NCBI RefSeq assembly: GCF_012396365.1
Contig: NZ_JAAXPG010000004.1
Coordinates: forward strand, 62,001-126,000
Direction: 5' to 3'
Length of the DNA stretch: 64,000 bases
Source of the DNA: Nocardiopsis alborubida
Lineage (GTDB): Bacteria > Actinomycetota > Actinomycetes > Streptosporangiales > Streptosporangiaceae
Each line of letters begins with the position of its first letter. Position 1 is the first letter of the stretch. The translations under genes were made by a program, and so were the position numbers. Of the stretch, positions 43,681-54,864 are shown piece by piece. Under the pieces are notes generated by a model. That model saw only the letters and a program-made list of their open reading frames with translations, was not told the origin of the DNA and searched no databases.

Positions 43681-45855
43681 GTGGCATCGCACCGCCCCCT
43701 CTCCGGCGGCTCCGACCTCCCCCACCTGCGCGCCGCCGGGGTGAGCCTCCTGCTGGACCTGACCGGCCAGACCCTGCCCCGGGTCCTGCACTGGGGTTCC
43801 GACCTGGGTGACCTCTCCCGCGAGGATCTGGTCGACCTGCGCCTGGCGCTGAGTCCCCAGCCCATCGGGTTCTCCGTGGACGGGCCGGTGGAGGTGGCCG
43901 TGCTCCCCGAGCAGTCCGCCGGCTGGCTCGGCACCCCGGGGCTCGTCGGCAACCGGGGCGGTGCGGACTTCTCCACCGCGTTCCGCGTGCGCGAGTCCGC
44001 GGTGGAGCACGGCTCCCCGGCGGGCGGGCGCCTGACCGTCCGCGCCGAGGACGCCCGGGCCGGGCTCGGTCTGGACCTCGTGGTCGAGCTCACGCCCTCG
44101 GGCCTGGTCCGCCAGCGCGCCACCGTCACCAACGGGGACGCCGCCCCCTTCGCCGTGGACGCCGTCAACCTCGTCCTCCCCGTCCCGACCGAGGCGGTCG
44201 AGCTCCTCGACTTCGGGGGCCGCCACATGCGCGAGCGCAGCCCGCAGCGGACCGCCTTCACCCAGGGCCTGCGGGTGCGCGAGAACCGCACCGGGCGCAC
44301 CGGCTACGACGCGGCCCACCTGCTGGCCGCGGGGACGCACGGCTTCGGCAACCGCTCCGGCGAGGTGTGGGCCGTGCACACGGCCTGGTCGGGCAACCAC
44401 CGCACCTTCGCCGAGCGCACCTACCACGCGGTGTCCCTGCTGGGCTCGGGCGAACTGCTGCTCTCCGGCGAGGTCGTGCTGGCCGGCGGGGAGTCCTACA
44501 CCACCCCGTGGCAGTACGGTTCGCACGGGCACGGGCTGGACGAGGCCTCCGCCCGCTTCCACCGGTACCTGCGCTCGCGCCCGCACCACCCCTCCACCCC
44601 GCGCCCGGTGGTCGTCAACACCTGGGAGGCCGTGTACTTCGACCACGACCTCGACCGGCTGCGCGGGCTGGCCGACGCCGCCGCCCGCGTGGGCGCCGAG
44701 CGGTTCGTGCTCGACGACGGCTGGTTCGGCTCGCGCCGCGACGACCGGCGCGGCCTCGGCGACTGGTACGTCTCCGACGAGGTGTGGCCGGACGGACTGG
44801 GTCCGCTCACCGACCACGTCACCGGGCTGGGCATGCAGTTCGGGCTGTGGGTGGAGCCGGAGATGGTCAACGAGGACTCCGACCTGGCCCGCGCGCACCC
44901 GGACTGGATCATGGCAGCGGGCGACCGGCTGCCCCGCCCGGCGCGTTCCCAGCAGGTGCTCGACCTGGCCCGCCCGGAGGCGTTCGCGTACGTCCTGGAG
45001 CGCCTGGACGACCTGCTGTCCGCCTACCCGATCGCCTACCTCAAGTGGGACCACAACCGGGACCTGGTCGACGCCGGGCACCGGCCGACCGGGCGGGCCG
45101 GGGTCCACGGCCAGACCCTGGCGGTGTACCGGCTGATGGACGAGCTGCGCCGCCGCCACCCGGGGGTGGAGATCGAGTCCTGCTCGTCCGGCGGCGGGCG
45201 GGTGGACCTGGGCGTGCTGGAGCGCACCGACCGGGTGTGGGTCTCCGACTGCATCGACGCCCTGGAGCGGCAGGACATCCAGCGGTGGACCAACGCGCTC
45301 GTCCCGCTGGAGCTGATGGGTACCCACGTGGGGGCGGGCACCGCGCACACCACCGACCGCCGCCACACCGTCGACTTCCGGGCCGGGACCGCCCTGTTCG
45401 GGCACTTCGGGATCGAGTGGGACCTCACCCGCGCCGACCCCGCCGACCTGGCGCGCCTGCGGGAGTGGGTGGAGCTGTACAAGGAGCTGCGCGGGCTGCT
45501 GCACACGGGGACCGCCGTGCACGGCGACCACCCGGACCCGGCGGTCCGGGTCCACGGGGTGGTCGCCGGGGACCGGTCCGAGGCGCTCTACGCGATCGTC
45601 GCCACGGGTACCTCGGAGCTGTACCCGACCGGGCCCGTCCGGCTGCCGGGCCTGCACCCCGAGGCGGTCTACCGGGTCCGTCCGCAGGCGCCCGGGGACG
45701 TGCCCGACGGCAACGCACACCGGTGGGGGGTTCCGCTTCCCTGGTGGACCCCCGAGGGCGTCCGCGTCAGGGGCGGGGCGCTGGAGGGGGCGGGCCTCCA
45801 GGCGCCGGTGCTCTTCCCGGAACGGCTGGTCCTGGTGCGCGCGACCCGGGTCTGA
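43681..45855 (+). CDS. Glycoside hydrolase family 36 alpha-galactosidase
   Basis: Hydrolyses terminal alpha-galactose, 724 residues, no signal peptide. The N-terminal beta-supersandwich is followed by the TIM barrel: RFVLDDGWFGSRRDD, FGLWVEPEMVNEDSDL, the nucleophile Asp in YLKWDHNRD, the CSSGGGRVDLG motif and the acid/base Asp in VWVSDCIDA. The GTG at 43681 lies ten bases after GAAGGA and was preferred over a GTG nine bases upstream. It is divergent from beta-mannosidase, and a ROK regulator follows on the same strand. No sugar transporter gene is present beside them. Confidence 0.92.
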   Translation: MASHRPLSGGSDLPHLRAAGVSLLLDLTGQTLPRVLHWGSDLGDLSREDLVDLRLALSPQPIGFSVDGPVEVAVLPEQSAGWLGTPGLVGNRGGADFSTAFRVRESAVEHGSPAGGRLTVRAEDARAGLGLDLVVELTPSGLVRQRATVTNGDAAPFAVDAVNLVLPVPTEAVELLDFGGRHMRERSPQRTAFTQGLRVRENRTGRTGYDAAHLLAAGTHGFGNRSGEVWAVHTAWSGNHRTFAERTYHAVSLLGSGELLLSGEVVLAGGESYTTPWQYGSHGHGLDEASARFHRYLRSRPHHPSTPRPVVVNTWEAVYFDHDLDRLRGLADAAARVGAERFVLDDGWFGSRRDDRRGLGDWYVSDEVWPDGLGPLTDHVTGLGMQFGLWVEPEMVNEDSDLARAHPDWIMAAGDRLPRPARSQQVLDLARPEAFAYVLERLDDLLSAYPIAYLKWDHNRDLVDAGHRPTGRAGVHGQTLAVYRLMDELRRRHPGVEIESCSSGGGRVDLGVLERTDRVWVSDCIDALERQDIQRWTNALVPLELMGTHVGAGTAHTTDRRHTVDFRAGTALFGHFGIEWDLTRADPADLARLREWVELYKELRGLLHTGTAVHGDHPDPAVRVHGVVAGDRSEALYAIVATGTSELYPTGPVRLPGLHPEAVYRVRPQAPGDVPDGNAHRWGVPLPWWTPEGVRVRGGALEGAGLQAPVLFPERLVLVRATRV

Positions 45856-46135
45856 CCCGGACGCGTGCCGGTGCTGAGGGGGGCTGAGCGCGGTGCGCCG
45901 GTGCGGCCCGAGGGGCCGTGGCGCTCCGCCGCGGGTGGCGGCCTCGGCGCGACGGGGGCGGCCGGGTTGCCGTCCCCGCCGGTGAGCGCGACACTTGGCC
46001 CACGCCTGCCCGCCGGACTCGGAGGGGGCGCTCCCCGCGTGTGGGCGCGACGCGACCGGCGCGACCGTCCACGGTGATCGCGGCCCCGGGCGGTCCGCGC
46101 CCGGGCGCGGCGCCTTAAGGGGCGGGGAGGAGACA

Positions 46136-47437
46136 GTGCGGGAGCGCGGCCGGAGACCGGCCGTCGAGGCGGTGGAGGTGGCATTGGGCGGGCCGTCACG
46201 GGCGATTCCGCACACGACGAGCAGGGCGGCGGTCCTCGACGTCATCCGTGCCGCGGGCACGATCAGCCGAGTGGGGCTGGTGGAGGCCACCGGGTTCACC
46301 GGTGCCACCATCTCCACCGTCGTCCGCAGACTCATCGACGACGGCCTGGTCCTGGAGACCGGACGCGCCGAGTCCACCGGCGGCAAGCCGCGCGTCCTGC
46401 TCCGGCTCAACCGGGAGTCGCGCTACGCCGTGGGCGTCCACATCGACCCCGTCGGCATCACCTACGCCCTCATCGACCTCACCGGCGCCGTGGTCTCCCG
46501 GATGACCCGCGCCGGGGTGAACCGGGACGAGGACCCCGCCGAGACCACCTCCAGGATGTCCCGGCAGATGGACGCCCTGGTGGAGGGCGCGGGAGTGGAC
46601 CGCGAGCGGGTACTCGGCGTCGGGCTGGTCGCCCCGACCGGCGGGCTCCACCGGCACCCCTCCCTACGGCACTGGGCCGACTACCCCGTGGCCGAGGAGC
46701 TGGAGGGCGCGGTCGGCCTGCCCGTGGTCCCCGGCAACGACGCGACCGCCGCCGCCCTCGGCGAGTACTGGTCCGGCGTGGTCGGCGGGTCGTCCATCTT
46801 CGCCGCCGTGTACATGGGCACCGGAGTCGGCGCCGGGGTTCTGGTCAACGGCATCCCCTACCACGGTGCCAGCGGCAACGCCGGGGAGATCGGGCACGTG
46901 TGCCTGGACGTGGACGGGCCGCTGTGCTGGTGCGGCGGCCGCGGTTGCGCCGAGGCGGTCGCCGGTCCGGCCGCCGTCGTGGCGGCCGCCCGGGCCGACG
47001 AGGCCCTCGCCCGCACCGCCGACCTCACGCGGGAGGGCGGCCGGGTCCGGCCGTCGGTGGCGGCCGAGTTCACCGCCGTGGTCCGCGCGGCCCGCCGGGG
47101 GCAGCCCACCGCCCGCGCCCTGCTGGACCGCTCCGCCCGCCACCTGGCCGTGGCGGTCCGCACGCTGGCCAACCTGATGGACCTGGACCTGCTGGTGCTG
47201 ACCGGTTCGAGCCTGGCCGTGGCGGGGTCGGTCTACCTGCCCGTCATCCAGGAGGAGCTGGACCGGGCCTTCTTCGCCCGCGCCGCCCACCCGGTCGAGG
47301 TGCGCATGTCCACGTCGGCCGCGACCGCGCCCGCCATCGGCGCGGCGGCCATGGTCCTCCAGGCCCAGCTGGTTCCGCTGCGCCCCGGACTGCGTCTGCC
47401 CGAGAACCTGTCGGAGTCCGGGGCGGACTGGGACTGA
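46136..47437 (+). CDS. ROK-family transcriptional regulator
   Basis: A 433-residue NagC/XylR-type repressor. The N-terminal winged helix-turn-helix (about 25-85; LDVIRAAGTISRVGLVEATG, TISTVVRRLIDDGLV) precedes the ROK kinase-like fold (YAVGVHIDPVGITYALIDL, GNDATAAALGEYW, MGTGVGAGVLVNG). The zinc motif is complete: GHVCLDVDGPLCWCGGRGCAE. Start: GTG after GGGGAGGA. It is the only complete DNA-binding regulator of the glycoside cluster and so the best candidate for the operator in the beta-mannosidase promoter. Confidence 0.9.
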   Translation: MRERGRRPAVEAVEVALGGPSRAIPHTTSRAAVLDVIRAAGTISRVGLVEATGFTGATISTVVRRLIDDGLVLETGRAESTGGKPRVLLRLNRESRYAVGVHIDPVGITYALIDLTGAVVSRMTRAGVNRDEDPAETTSRMSRQMDALVEGAGVDRERVLGVGLVAPTGGLHRHPSLRHWADYPVAEELEGAVGLPVVPGNDATAAALGEYWSGVVGGSSIFAAVYMGTGVGAGVLVNGIPYHGASGNAGEIGHVCLDVDGPLCWCGGRGCAEAVAGPAAVVAAARADEALARTADLTREGGRVRPSVAAEFTAVVRAARRGQPTARALLDRSARHLAVAVRTLANLMDLDLLVLTGSSLAVAGSVYLPVIQEELDRAFFARAAHPVEVRMSTSAATAPAIGAAAMVLQAQLVPLRPGLRLPENLSESGADWD

Positions 47438-47500
47438 GGAACCAGCGGGGCGCCCCGCGGATCCGCCCGCGGGAGTCCGGTGCCGACCGGGCCGACGCGG

Positions 47501-48055
47501 TCAGGGGTCCGGGGAGCCCTCCCCGGCGCCCTCCAGCTCCTCGACGGCGCGGGTCAGCCACGACACCCACCCGGCCTCCACGTCGATGCCGCCGAGCAGC
47601 ACCAGGCGCTGGACCCGCTCCCGTTCGGTGGCGGGCCCGTCCGGGTAGTCGCGCCGCTCGAACCCGCGGTACTCCTCCAACCGCAGCAGGTGCAGGTCGC
47701 GGTGGCGGCGCAGTTCCGGAACCAGACCGCGCACGCCCACCACCCCGGCGGCGCGCAGCCGCAGCGGCAGCGGGTCGCGGGAGGCCCTGGGGTCCTCGCG
47801 CACGTCCACCCAGCGCTCCAGCTCCTCCCGTCCCGCGGGCAGCACCTCGTACTCCTTGCGCCGTCCGCGGGTCGGCCCGTCCGCCGTCAGCGCCCGGATC
47901 AGCGCCGCCCGCTCCAGCTTGCCCAGCTCCCGGTAGATCTGCTGGTGGGTGGCCGACCAGAAGTACCCGATCGAGCGGTCGAAGCGCCGGGCCAGCTCCA
48001 GGCCGGACGAGGGCTTCTCCAACAGGGCGGTCAGGATGGCGTGGGGCAGGGACAT
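47501..48055 (-). CDS. PadR-family transcriptional regulator
   Basis: Winged-helix regulator of 184 residues. The PadR core (HAILTALLEKPSSGLELARRF, TRGRRKEYEVLPAGREELE) covers about 5-90. The C-terminal alpha region (RLVLLGGIDVEAGWVSWLTRAVEEL) is of the Vir_act_alpha_C type used for dimerisation. It is convergent with the ROK gene and shares no operon with the Rieske gene, from which it is separated by a dispersed repeat. Target unknown. Confidence 0.88.
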   Translation of the reverse strand: MSLPHAILTALLEKPSSGLELARRFDRSIGYFWSATHQQIYRELGKLERAALIRALTADGPTRGRRKEYEVLPAGREELERWVDVREDPRASRDPLPLRLRAAGVVGVRGLVPELRRHRDLHLLRLEEYRGFERRDYPDGPATERERVQRLVLLGGIDVEAGWVSWLTRAVEELEGAGEGSPDP

Positions 48056-48065
48056 GGGCGCATTC

Positions 48066-48225
48066 TAGGCAGTGTTCCTCGGGGCCTCCGCTTCGCTTCG
48101 TCCCACCCGTCGCCCGCCACCACCCTCAACCGACGCCTACGGCGCAGTCCTGCTTGCAGTCCCGCCTCCGTCACCTCCAGAACCCCGTGGACGCCCGAAG
48201 ACCCCCCTGTAGCAGGCTCAGAAAA
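48066..48225. repeat. Dispersed intergenic repeat, copy R2
   Basis: Begins TAGGCAGTGTTCCTCGGGG and ends ggctcagaaaa. It shares with R1 the segments gcctacggcg and cctccagaaccccgtgg, followed by cgcccgaa. It lies between the PadR start and the Rieske stop, both minus-strand. Confidence 0.7.
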
Positions 48226-48240
48226 AAGATCCGCGCCCCA

Positions 48241-49098
48241 TCACGGAGCGGACTCGGGCAGGCGGACCATCACCCTGCCCTCCACGACCGACGCCTCCAG
48301 GACCTGCGGCGGGGCGGTCGCGGGTCCGTGGACCACCGTCCCGTCGTCCAGGCGGAACTCGCTGCCGTGCCAGGGACAGCGCACGCACCCGTCCACCCGC
48401 TCGCCCTCGGCCAGGGGCGCGCCCATGTGGGGGCACGTGCCCAGCATCGCGGTCACGGAGCCGCCCGTCCGCGCCACCAGGACCGGGACGCCCGCCGCGT
48501 CGCCCCCGCCGAGTCCGCCGTCGTCGAACCCGTCCAGCGGGCCGAGGTCGTGCCAGCCCCCGGGCAGCAGGTCGACCAGGTGGTCGGCGCTGTTGGCGCC
48601 CGCCGAACGGTAGTAGGCCATGTGCCCGCCCAGGGAACCGCTCAGGCCGACCACGCCCACGCCGGCCAGGGCCAGGAACCTCCCCCAGCCCTGGCGGCCG
48701 CGGGCCCGGGCCAGCGAGGAGGCGCCGAACAGCAGCGCGCCGACGCCGTTGGTCGCCGCGTGCACCACGCCCACGCGCTGCTGGCGTTCGTGCTGCTGCG
48801 ACCAGTCCGCCAGGCCGCTCACCACCGCGGGCAGGGTCGCGACCAGTCCGGCGTTGACCAGCGCGTGCGCGCTGCGGCGGTGGTCTCCGGGCAGCGAGTC
48901 CAGCAGGACGGCCGCCATCCACGTGCCGATGGGAAGCTGCACCAGGATCGGATGGACGGGGTGCCCGAGCTGCACCCCGTGCAGCATGTCGCGGACGGTG
49001 CCGGACGGGATCCGTTCGGCCAGGCTCTTCATGCCGGAGACCGCCGGGTCGAGCTGCTCCTCGCGTTCGATCCGGCGGATGCGTTCACCGATTCTCAT
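48241..49098 (-). CDS. DUF2231-Rieske fusion, membrane iron-sulfur protein
   Basis: A 285-residue protein. The first 170 residues form a four-helix DUF2231-type membrane domain (LGHPVHPILVQLPIGTWMAAVLLD, ALVNAGLVATLPAVVSGLADW). The C-terminal part is a Rieske [2Fe-2S] domain with ligands in CPHMGAPL and CPWHGSEF. It probably transfers electrons at the membrane, but the partner is unknown. The upstream FadH-like gene is on the same strand 110 bases away and could be functionally linked. Confidence 0.88.
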   Translation of the reverse strand: MRIGERIRRIEREEQLDPAVSGMKSLAERIPSGTVRDMLHGVQLGHPVHPILVQLPIGTWMAAVLLDSLPGDHRRSAHALVNAGLVATLPAVVSGLADWSQQHERQQRVGVVHAATNGVGALLFGASSLARARGRQGWGRFLALAGVGVVGLSGSLGGHMAYYRSAGANSADHLVDLLPGGWHDLGPLDGFDDGGLGGGDAAGVPVLVARTGGSVTAMLGTCPHMGAPLAEGERVDGCVRCPWHGSEFRLDDGTVVHGPATAPPQVLEASVVEGRVMVRLPESAP

Positions 49099-49208
49099 GG
49101 TGGTGCGGCTACCCGGGGTACGCGCGTGTCACTCACGGGGCACGGAGTCGCGCGGATCCTTGAACCCGGCTTTCCCCGGCCTTCCGGGTGGGAGGGCCGG
49201 GGCAGGGA

Positions 49209-51257
<2,049 letters not shown>

Positions 51258-51274
51258 TCAGCCCGCACTTATTA

Positions 51275-51288
51275 TGCAACAAGTTGCA
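51275..51288. promoter_or_regulatory. Operator-like palindrome upstream of fadH
   Basis: TGCAAC-AA-GTTGCA, 14 bp, lies 57 bases upstream of the fadH start in an AT-rich patch. On the minus strand it overlaps a CATAAT -10-like box. No matching regulator gene is adjacent. Confidence 0.5.
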
Positions 51289-51320
51289 AAATCGGTCGCG
51301 AGTGCCCTCGGCCACCCCGG

Positions 51321-51362
51321 CCCGCCGTGCGCGGGTGCCCCGCAGGGCCCGCGCACGGCGGG
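51321..51362 (-). terminator. Terminator after the hydrolase gene
   Basis: CCCGCCGTGCGCGGG (51321-51335) pairs with CCCGCGCACGGCGGG (51348-51362), a perfect 15-bp stem 24 bases past the hydrolase stop. Confidence 0.75.
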
Positions 51363-51385
51363 GGCGCCGTGCCGGAGGCGGAGCG

Positions 51386-52315
51386 TCAGGCGAGGAAGGA
51401 CTCCAGTGCGTCGATGACCGCCCCGGGCTGTTCCTCGGGGACGTAGTGGCCGCTGTCGTCGACCCTGACCACCCGCACGTCGGTGCCCTTGGCGGGCATC
51501 ACCTCGCGGAGCGAGGCGTGGTTGCTCAGCTCGCCGCCGAGCACGAGGATCGGCGCCGACACGGGCGCGTAGGTCCGCTCGTCGGCGATGTCGGTGTTGA
51601 ACGCCCGGTACCAGGCGTTGCCCGCACGGACGGCGTCGGCGCTGGAGAGGGCGCGGGCGTAGACCTCGCGGGACCGTTCGTCGATGGATCCGGGGTCCTT
51701 GGTGACGTGTTCGGCGAGCCAGTCGACGAGTACACGGGTGCGCCCCTCCAGCAGCTCCTCCGGCAGTCCCAGGACCTGGTTGAAGGCGAACCACCACAGG
51801 AGGGGGTTTCCGCCGTCCCCCACCGGAGTGTTCACCGGCTGGCCGGGCTCGGGAAGCAGCCGGAACTCCGACCACCCGTCGTCCGGGTGCGCGACGTCCA
51901 GCATGCAGATCCTCCGCGTCGCCTCGGGGTGGTTGGCCGCGTACGCGTAGGCGACCATCGCGCCGATGTCGTGGCCGACGACGTCCACGGACTCCAGGCC
52001 CAGGTGCCGGACGAGCTCGCGGACGTCGCGCGCCATCGTCTTCTTGTCGTAGCCGCCGGCGGGCTTGGAGGAACCGCCCATGCCGCGCAGGTCCACGGCG
52101 ATCACCCGGTGGCGGCGCGCCAGTGCGGGCATGACCCGGTGCCACTGCCACCAGGTCTGCGGCCAGCCGCCCAGCAGCAGCAGCGGGGTCCCGGAGCCGC
52201 CCTCGACGTAGTGCAGGCGGACTCCGTTGACGTCGGCGTGGCGGCTGGAGAAACCGCCGTCGAGCGAACGCGCGAGTTCGACGTCGTCCAGCGGGTCGGC
52301 CTGGGGTGCGGACAT
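51386..52315 (-). CDS. Epoxide-hydrolase-like alpha/beta hydrolase
   Basis: A 309-residue alpha/beta-hydrolase. The oxyanion region is GGWPQTWWQWH, the nucleophile elbow is VVGHDIGAMVAY with Asp as nucleophile (epoxide hydrolase/dehalogenase branch, not esterase), and the catalytic His is in DSGHYVPEEQP. The cap domain is Trp/Arg-rich. The substrate cannot be assigned. It is divergent from an arsR-type regulator 139 bases away with a large palindrome between them, so it is probably repressed by that regulator. Confidence 0.88.
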   Translation of the reverse strand: MSAPQADPLDDVELARSLDGGFSSRHADVNGVRLHYVEGGSGTPLLLLGGWPQTWWQWHRVMPALARRHRVIAVDLRGMGGSSKPAGGYDKKTMARDVRELVRHLGLESVDVVGHDIGAMVAYAYAANHPEATRRICMLDVAHPDDGWSEFRLLPEPGQPVNTPVGDGGNPLLWWFAFNQVLGLPEELLEGRTRVLVDWLAEHVTKDPGSIDERSREVYARALSSADAVRAGNAWYRAFNTDIADERTYAPVSAPILVLGGELSNHASLREVMPAKGTDVRVVRVDDSGHYVPEEQPGAVIDALESFLA

Positions 52316-52364
52316 GGGGGGCTCCTCCTGATCCGGGCGCCGTCCGGTATCGGCGGCGCTTGAA

Positions 52365-52397
52365 GTTCGAATATACGAGATAATCGTACTAACGAAC
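52365..52397. promoter_or_regulatory. 33-bp two-tier palindrome, candidate ArsR operator
   Basis: Two nested inverted repeats share one axis: TACGA-gataa-TCGTA (52374-52388) and outer arms GTTCG (52365-52369) / CGAAC (52393-52397). It lies between the divergent hydrolase and ArsR-family genes in an AT-rich patch. Confidence 0.65.
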
Positions 52398-52454
52398 AGT
52401 GGGTGTCAAGCCCTGTGCTCCCTGGCCGATACGAAACCCGCGTACAGTGGCGCC

Positions 52455-52769
52455 ATGGTCGTACTGCACCACCCCGACACCTCGGAGATCGAGCTCGTCG
52501 ACGTGCTGGCCGCCCTGGGACACCCGGTCCGACTGGACGTCGTGCGTGCGCTGGCCGGCGGCGAGGAGATGTTCTGCGGGGAGGTCCTCTCCGGCATCCC
52601 GAAGTCGAGCATGACCCACCACTGGAGGGTCCTCCGTGAGAGCGGGGTCATCCGCCAGCGCCGCGCCGGGCGCAGGCTCTACATCACGCTGCGCCGCGCC
52701 GAGCTCGACACCCGCTTCCCGGGGCTGCTGGACCTGGTCCTCTCGGACGGCGTTTCGACCGCGCCCTGA
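52455..52769 (+). CDS. ArsR-family winged-helix regulator
   Basis: A 104-residue repressor of the SmtB/ArsR fold: LVDVLAALGHPVRLDVVRALAGG, MTHHWRVLRESGVIRQRRAGRRLYITL. There is no ELCVCDL-type metal site; the helix 3 position reads EEMFCGEVL with a single Cys, so it is more likely ligand- or redox-responsive than metal-responsive. Divergent from the hydrolase, with a candidate operator in between. Confidence 0.88.
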   Translation: MVVLHHPDTSEIELVDVLAALGHPVRLDVVRALAGGEEMFCGEVLSGIPKSSMTHHWRVLRESGVIRQRRAGRRLYITLRRAELDTRFPGLLDLVLSDGVSTAP

Positions 52770-52992
52770 CCGGCGCGCGTCGGGCGAGCCGGACCCCGTC
52801 CGTGTCGCCCCGGGGCCGCCGGGTGCGCCGTCGACTCCAGCAGGTACCGGGCCCGGCCGGCGCGGCGGGCCGCGCTGCCTCCGGCAGTCCTGGCGGCGGT
52901 GCGGCCGGACTCCGTCGTCTGTCCTTCCGGCCGCTTCCGCGGAGTGCGTCGCGCCTCTGGCGTGAGTCCCGTGCGGGGGAGGGAACACGACG

Positions 52993-53023
52993 AAGGCCCC
53001 GACCGGTGTCCGGTCGGGGCCTT
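52993..53023. terminator. Terminator between arsR-type gene and tRNA-Ser
   Basis: AAGGCCCCGACCG (52993-53005) pairs with CGGTCGGGGCCTT (53011-53023), stem 13, loop 5, flanked by TT on the right. The region 52770-52992 shows nothing else recognisable. Confidence 0.75.
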
Positions 53024-53045
53024 TCGTTTCGGCTGCTAGCCGCCG

Positions 53046-53130
53046 CGGAGGATAGGGGATTCGAACCCCTGAGGCGTTGCCACCAACACGCTTTCCAAGC
53101 GTGCGCCCTAGGCCACTAGGCGAATCCTCC
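53046..53130 (-). tRNA. tRNA-Ser (anticodon GGA)
   Basis: Class II tRNA of 85 bases on the minus strand. Acceptor GGAGGAT/ATCCTCC with G73, anticodon loop CTTGGAAAG reading UCC/UCU, long variable arm, T-loop GGTTCGAATCC. CCA is not encoded. Confidence 0.96.
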
Positions 53131-53232
53131 GCGAACAACTCTACATGCCTTCAGGGGTGCTCTGAACAGGTTTCCGCGGCCCCGCCCGGGCACCTCCGAA
53201 CGGCACCGGAAACGGGCTCCCCGGCCCCGGGA

Positions 53233-54591
53233 TCACAGGGCCCGGCTGGACCTCACCGCGCTGATGGCGTTGTTGCGGAAGGCGTCCACGAACAGCGAGT
53301 AGTCGGCCCGGGTCTGGGCCGCGTACCGGTGCGCGAAGTCCACGCACCACCGCGTGAACTCGGCCTCGCGGCCGTCGAGCACCGCCATGACCGCCTCCTC
53401 GGTCTGGCCGCGCACGAGCGTGGCGTCCGCGTGCGAGTCGGACACGCAGTGCGCCTTGGCGGTGGCGCGCCCCAGGTAGTCCAGCACCGGCACGATCTCC
53501 GAGGGCTCGGTGAGGTCGTCCCAGTCCAGGTCGTTGGTGTAGGGGGAGACCTCGCTCACCACGAAGCCCACACCGCCCATCTCGGTGTGGCCCAGCAGCG
53601 GATCGGCGTGCGCCTGGAGCGCGTGCTGGGACACCGCGGTGCGGTGCCCGTGGTGCTGGAAGTAGTCCATGATGCGCCGGTCGGTCACCACCCGGGAGGG
53701 AGCGGCCACGTTGCCCTGCTTCATGGACAGCACGATGTCGTTGTCCCACGCCTCCGACTGGCCCTCGATGAGCAGGGTGTAGGCGGGCAGGCCCGCCGAG
53801 CCGATACCGAAGCCGCCGCTGCCCACCACGTCCTTGACCGCGTAGTTGATCGACGCGTACCGCCGGTCCTCGGGGATGGTGTCCAGGTAGGCCTCGTAGG
53901 CGGCCATGACCCGCTCCCGCTCGGCGTCGTCCAGGCGGCGCGCCCGGGGGCCCTCGGCGAAGCGGCGGGTGTACCCGTCGCGGGTGGTCATGGACGACAG
54001 CATCTCGGCGCGGCTGTTGAGCCGCGTCTGCTGGAGCACGTCGTGCACGGTGCCGTCGGTGTTGCCCAGCTTGAGGGAGAACTCCGAGTCGTTGCCCGTC
54101 GTCGCGAACTCGCGCACCTGGGCGATGTAGGCGTCGATGTAGTACGGCAGGAGCGTGCTGATGTCCTCGTCGGACAGGGCCTTCTGCCAGCCCATGACCC
54201 CGATGCTGGCCGCGAACCTGAGCACGTCCCAGGTGAAGTGGCCGAGGTAGGCCTCGTCGAAGTCGTTGACGTCGAACACCAGCCGCCCGGTGGAGTCCAT
54301 GTAGGTGCCGAAGTTCTCCGCGTGCAGATCACCCTGGATCCACACCCGCGAGGTGCGTTCGTCGGCCCAGGGGTCGTCCATGCCCGAGACGTCGTTGTAG
54401 AAGAGCGCGGCGCTGCCACGGTAGAAGGCGAACGGGTTGGCCGCCATCTTGCGGAACTTGACGCGGAACGCCGCCGGGTCGGCGGCCATCAGGTCCGAGA
54501 AGGCGTTCTCCAGCGTGGCCACGATGAGGTCGCGGCGCTCCGTGGAGCTGTCGGTGGAATCGAGCTGGTCGAGCATGCCCATGTCGTCCAT
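53233..54591 (-). CDS. DUF2252 family protein
   Basis: A 452-residue protein with the DUF2252 landmarks: NPFAFYRGSAALFYNDVS, IQGDLHAENFGTYMDSTGRL, FDVNDFDEAYLGHFTWDVLR, and SRVVTDRRIMDYFQHHGHRT later. GDLHxENFG and DFD resemble the catalytic loop and metal site of kinase-like (aminoglycoside phosphotransferase-like) folds, so an ATP-dependent activity is possible but unproven. The ATG at 54591 (or 54582) is the likely start; codons further upstream run into the SRP RNA region. Stands alone between a tRNA and the SRP RNA gene. Confidence 0.85.
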   Translation of the reverse strand: MDDMGMLDQLDSTDSSTERRDLIVATLENAFSDLMAADPAAFRVKFRKMAANPFAFYRGSAALFYNDVSGMDDPWADERTSRVWIQGDLHAENFGTYMDSTGRLVFDVNDFDEAYLGHFTWDVLRFAASIGVMGWQKALSDEDISTLLPYYIDAYIAQVREFATTGNDSEFSLKLGNTDGTVHDVLQQTRLNSRAEMLSSMTTRDGYTRRFAEGPRARRLDDAERERVMAAYEAYLDTIPEDRRYASINYAVKDVVGSGGFGIGSAGLPAYTLLIEGQSEAWDNDIVLSMKQGNVAAPSRVVTDRRIMDYFQHHGHRTAVSQHALQAHADPLLGHTEMGGVGFVVSEVSPYTNDLDWDDLTEPSEIVPVLDYLGRATAKAHCVSDSHADATLVRGQTEEAVMAVLDGREAEFTRWCVDFAHRYAAQTRADYSLFVDAFRNNAISAVRSSRAL

Positions 54592-54773
54592 GATCTCTGA
54601 GAGGTTGCGTGATGTGCCGGTTCGGGGCCCGTGGACCCTCTGCCCGGGATGAGACGCCCGGTCCGGGAGGTGCGTTCCGTCCGAACGCCCGTGCTTCCGG
54701 AGGCCGGCGCGTTCCGGGGAGGGGACGGGACACGGGGGTTGCCCGAGCAGTCCGGGGTTCGGATACACTCGGG

Positions 54774-54864
54774 GCAGACCCCTCGTGCGGCGTCACCCTA
54801 TGAACCTCCCCAGGGCCGGAAGGCAGCAAGGATAAATGGGCTCTGGCGGGTGCGCGGGGGGTCC
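54774..54864 (+). ncRNA. ffs: Signal recognition particle RNA, small bacterial type
   Basis: Contains the domain IV core CCAGGGCCGGAAGGCAGCAA followed by GGATAAATGGG, the Ffh-binding hairpin with GGAA-type tetraloop. Flanking strands (agacccctcgtgc on the left, gcgcggggggtcc on the right) pair to close the hairpin. A TACACT -10 box lies at about 54763-54768 and a T-rich stretch follows. It sits just upstream of dnaX, a usual location in actinobacteria. Ends are approximate. Confidence 0.88.

Noticed and set aside
42289..46410. Long open frame antisense to alpha-galactosidase and overlapping beta-mannosidase in another frame
   Set aside because: No recognisable domain. Both real enzymes have intact catalytic motifs in their own frames.
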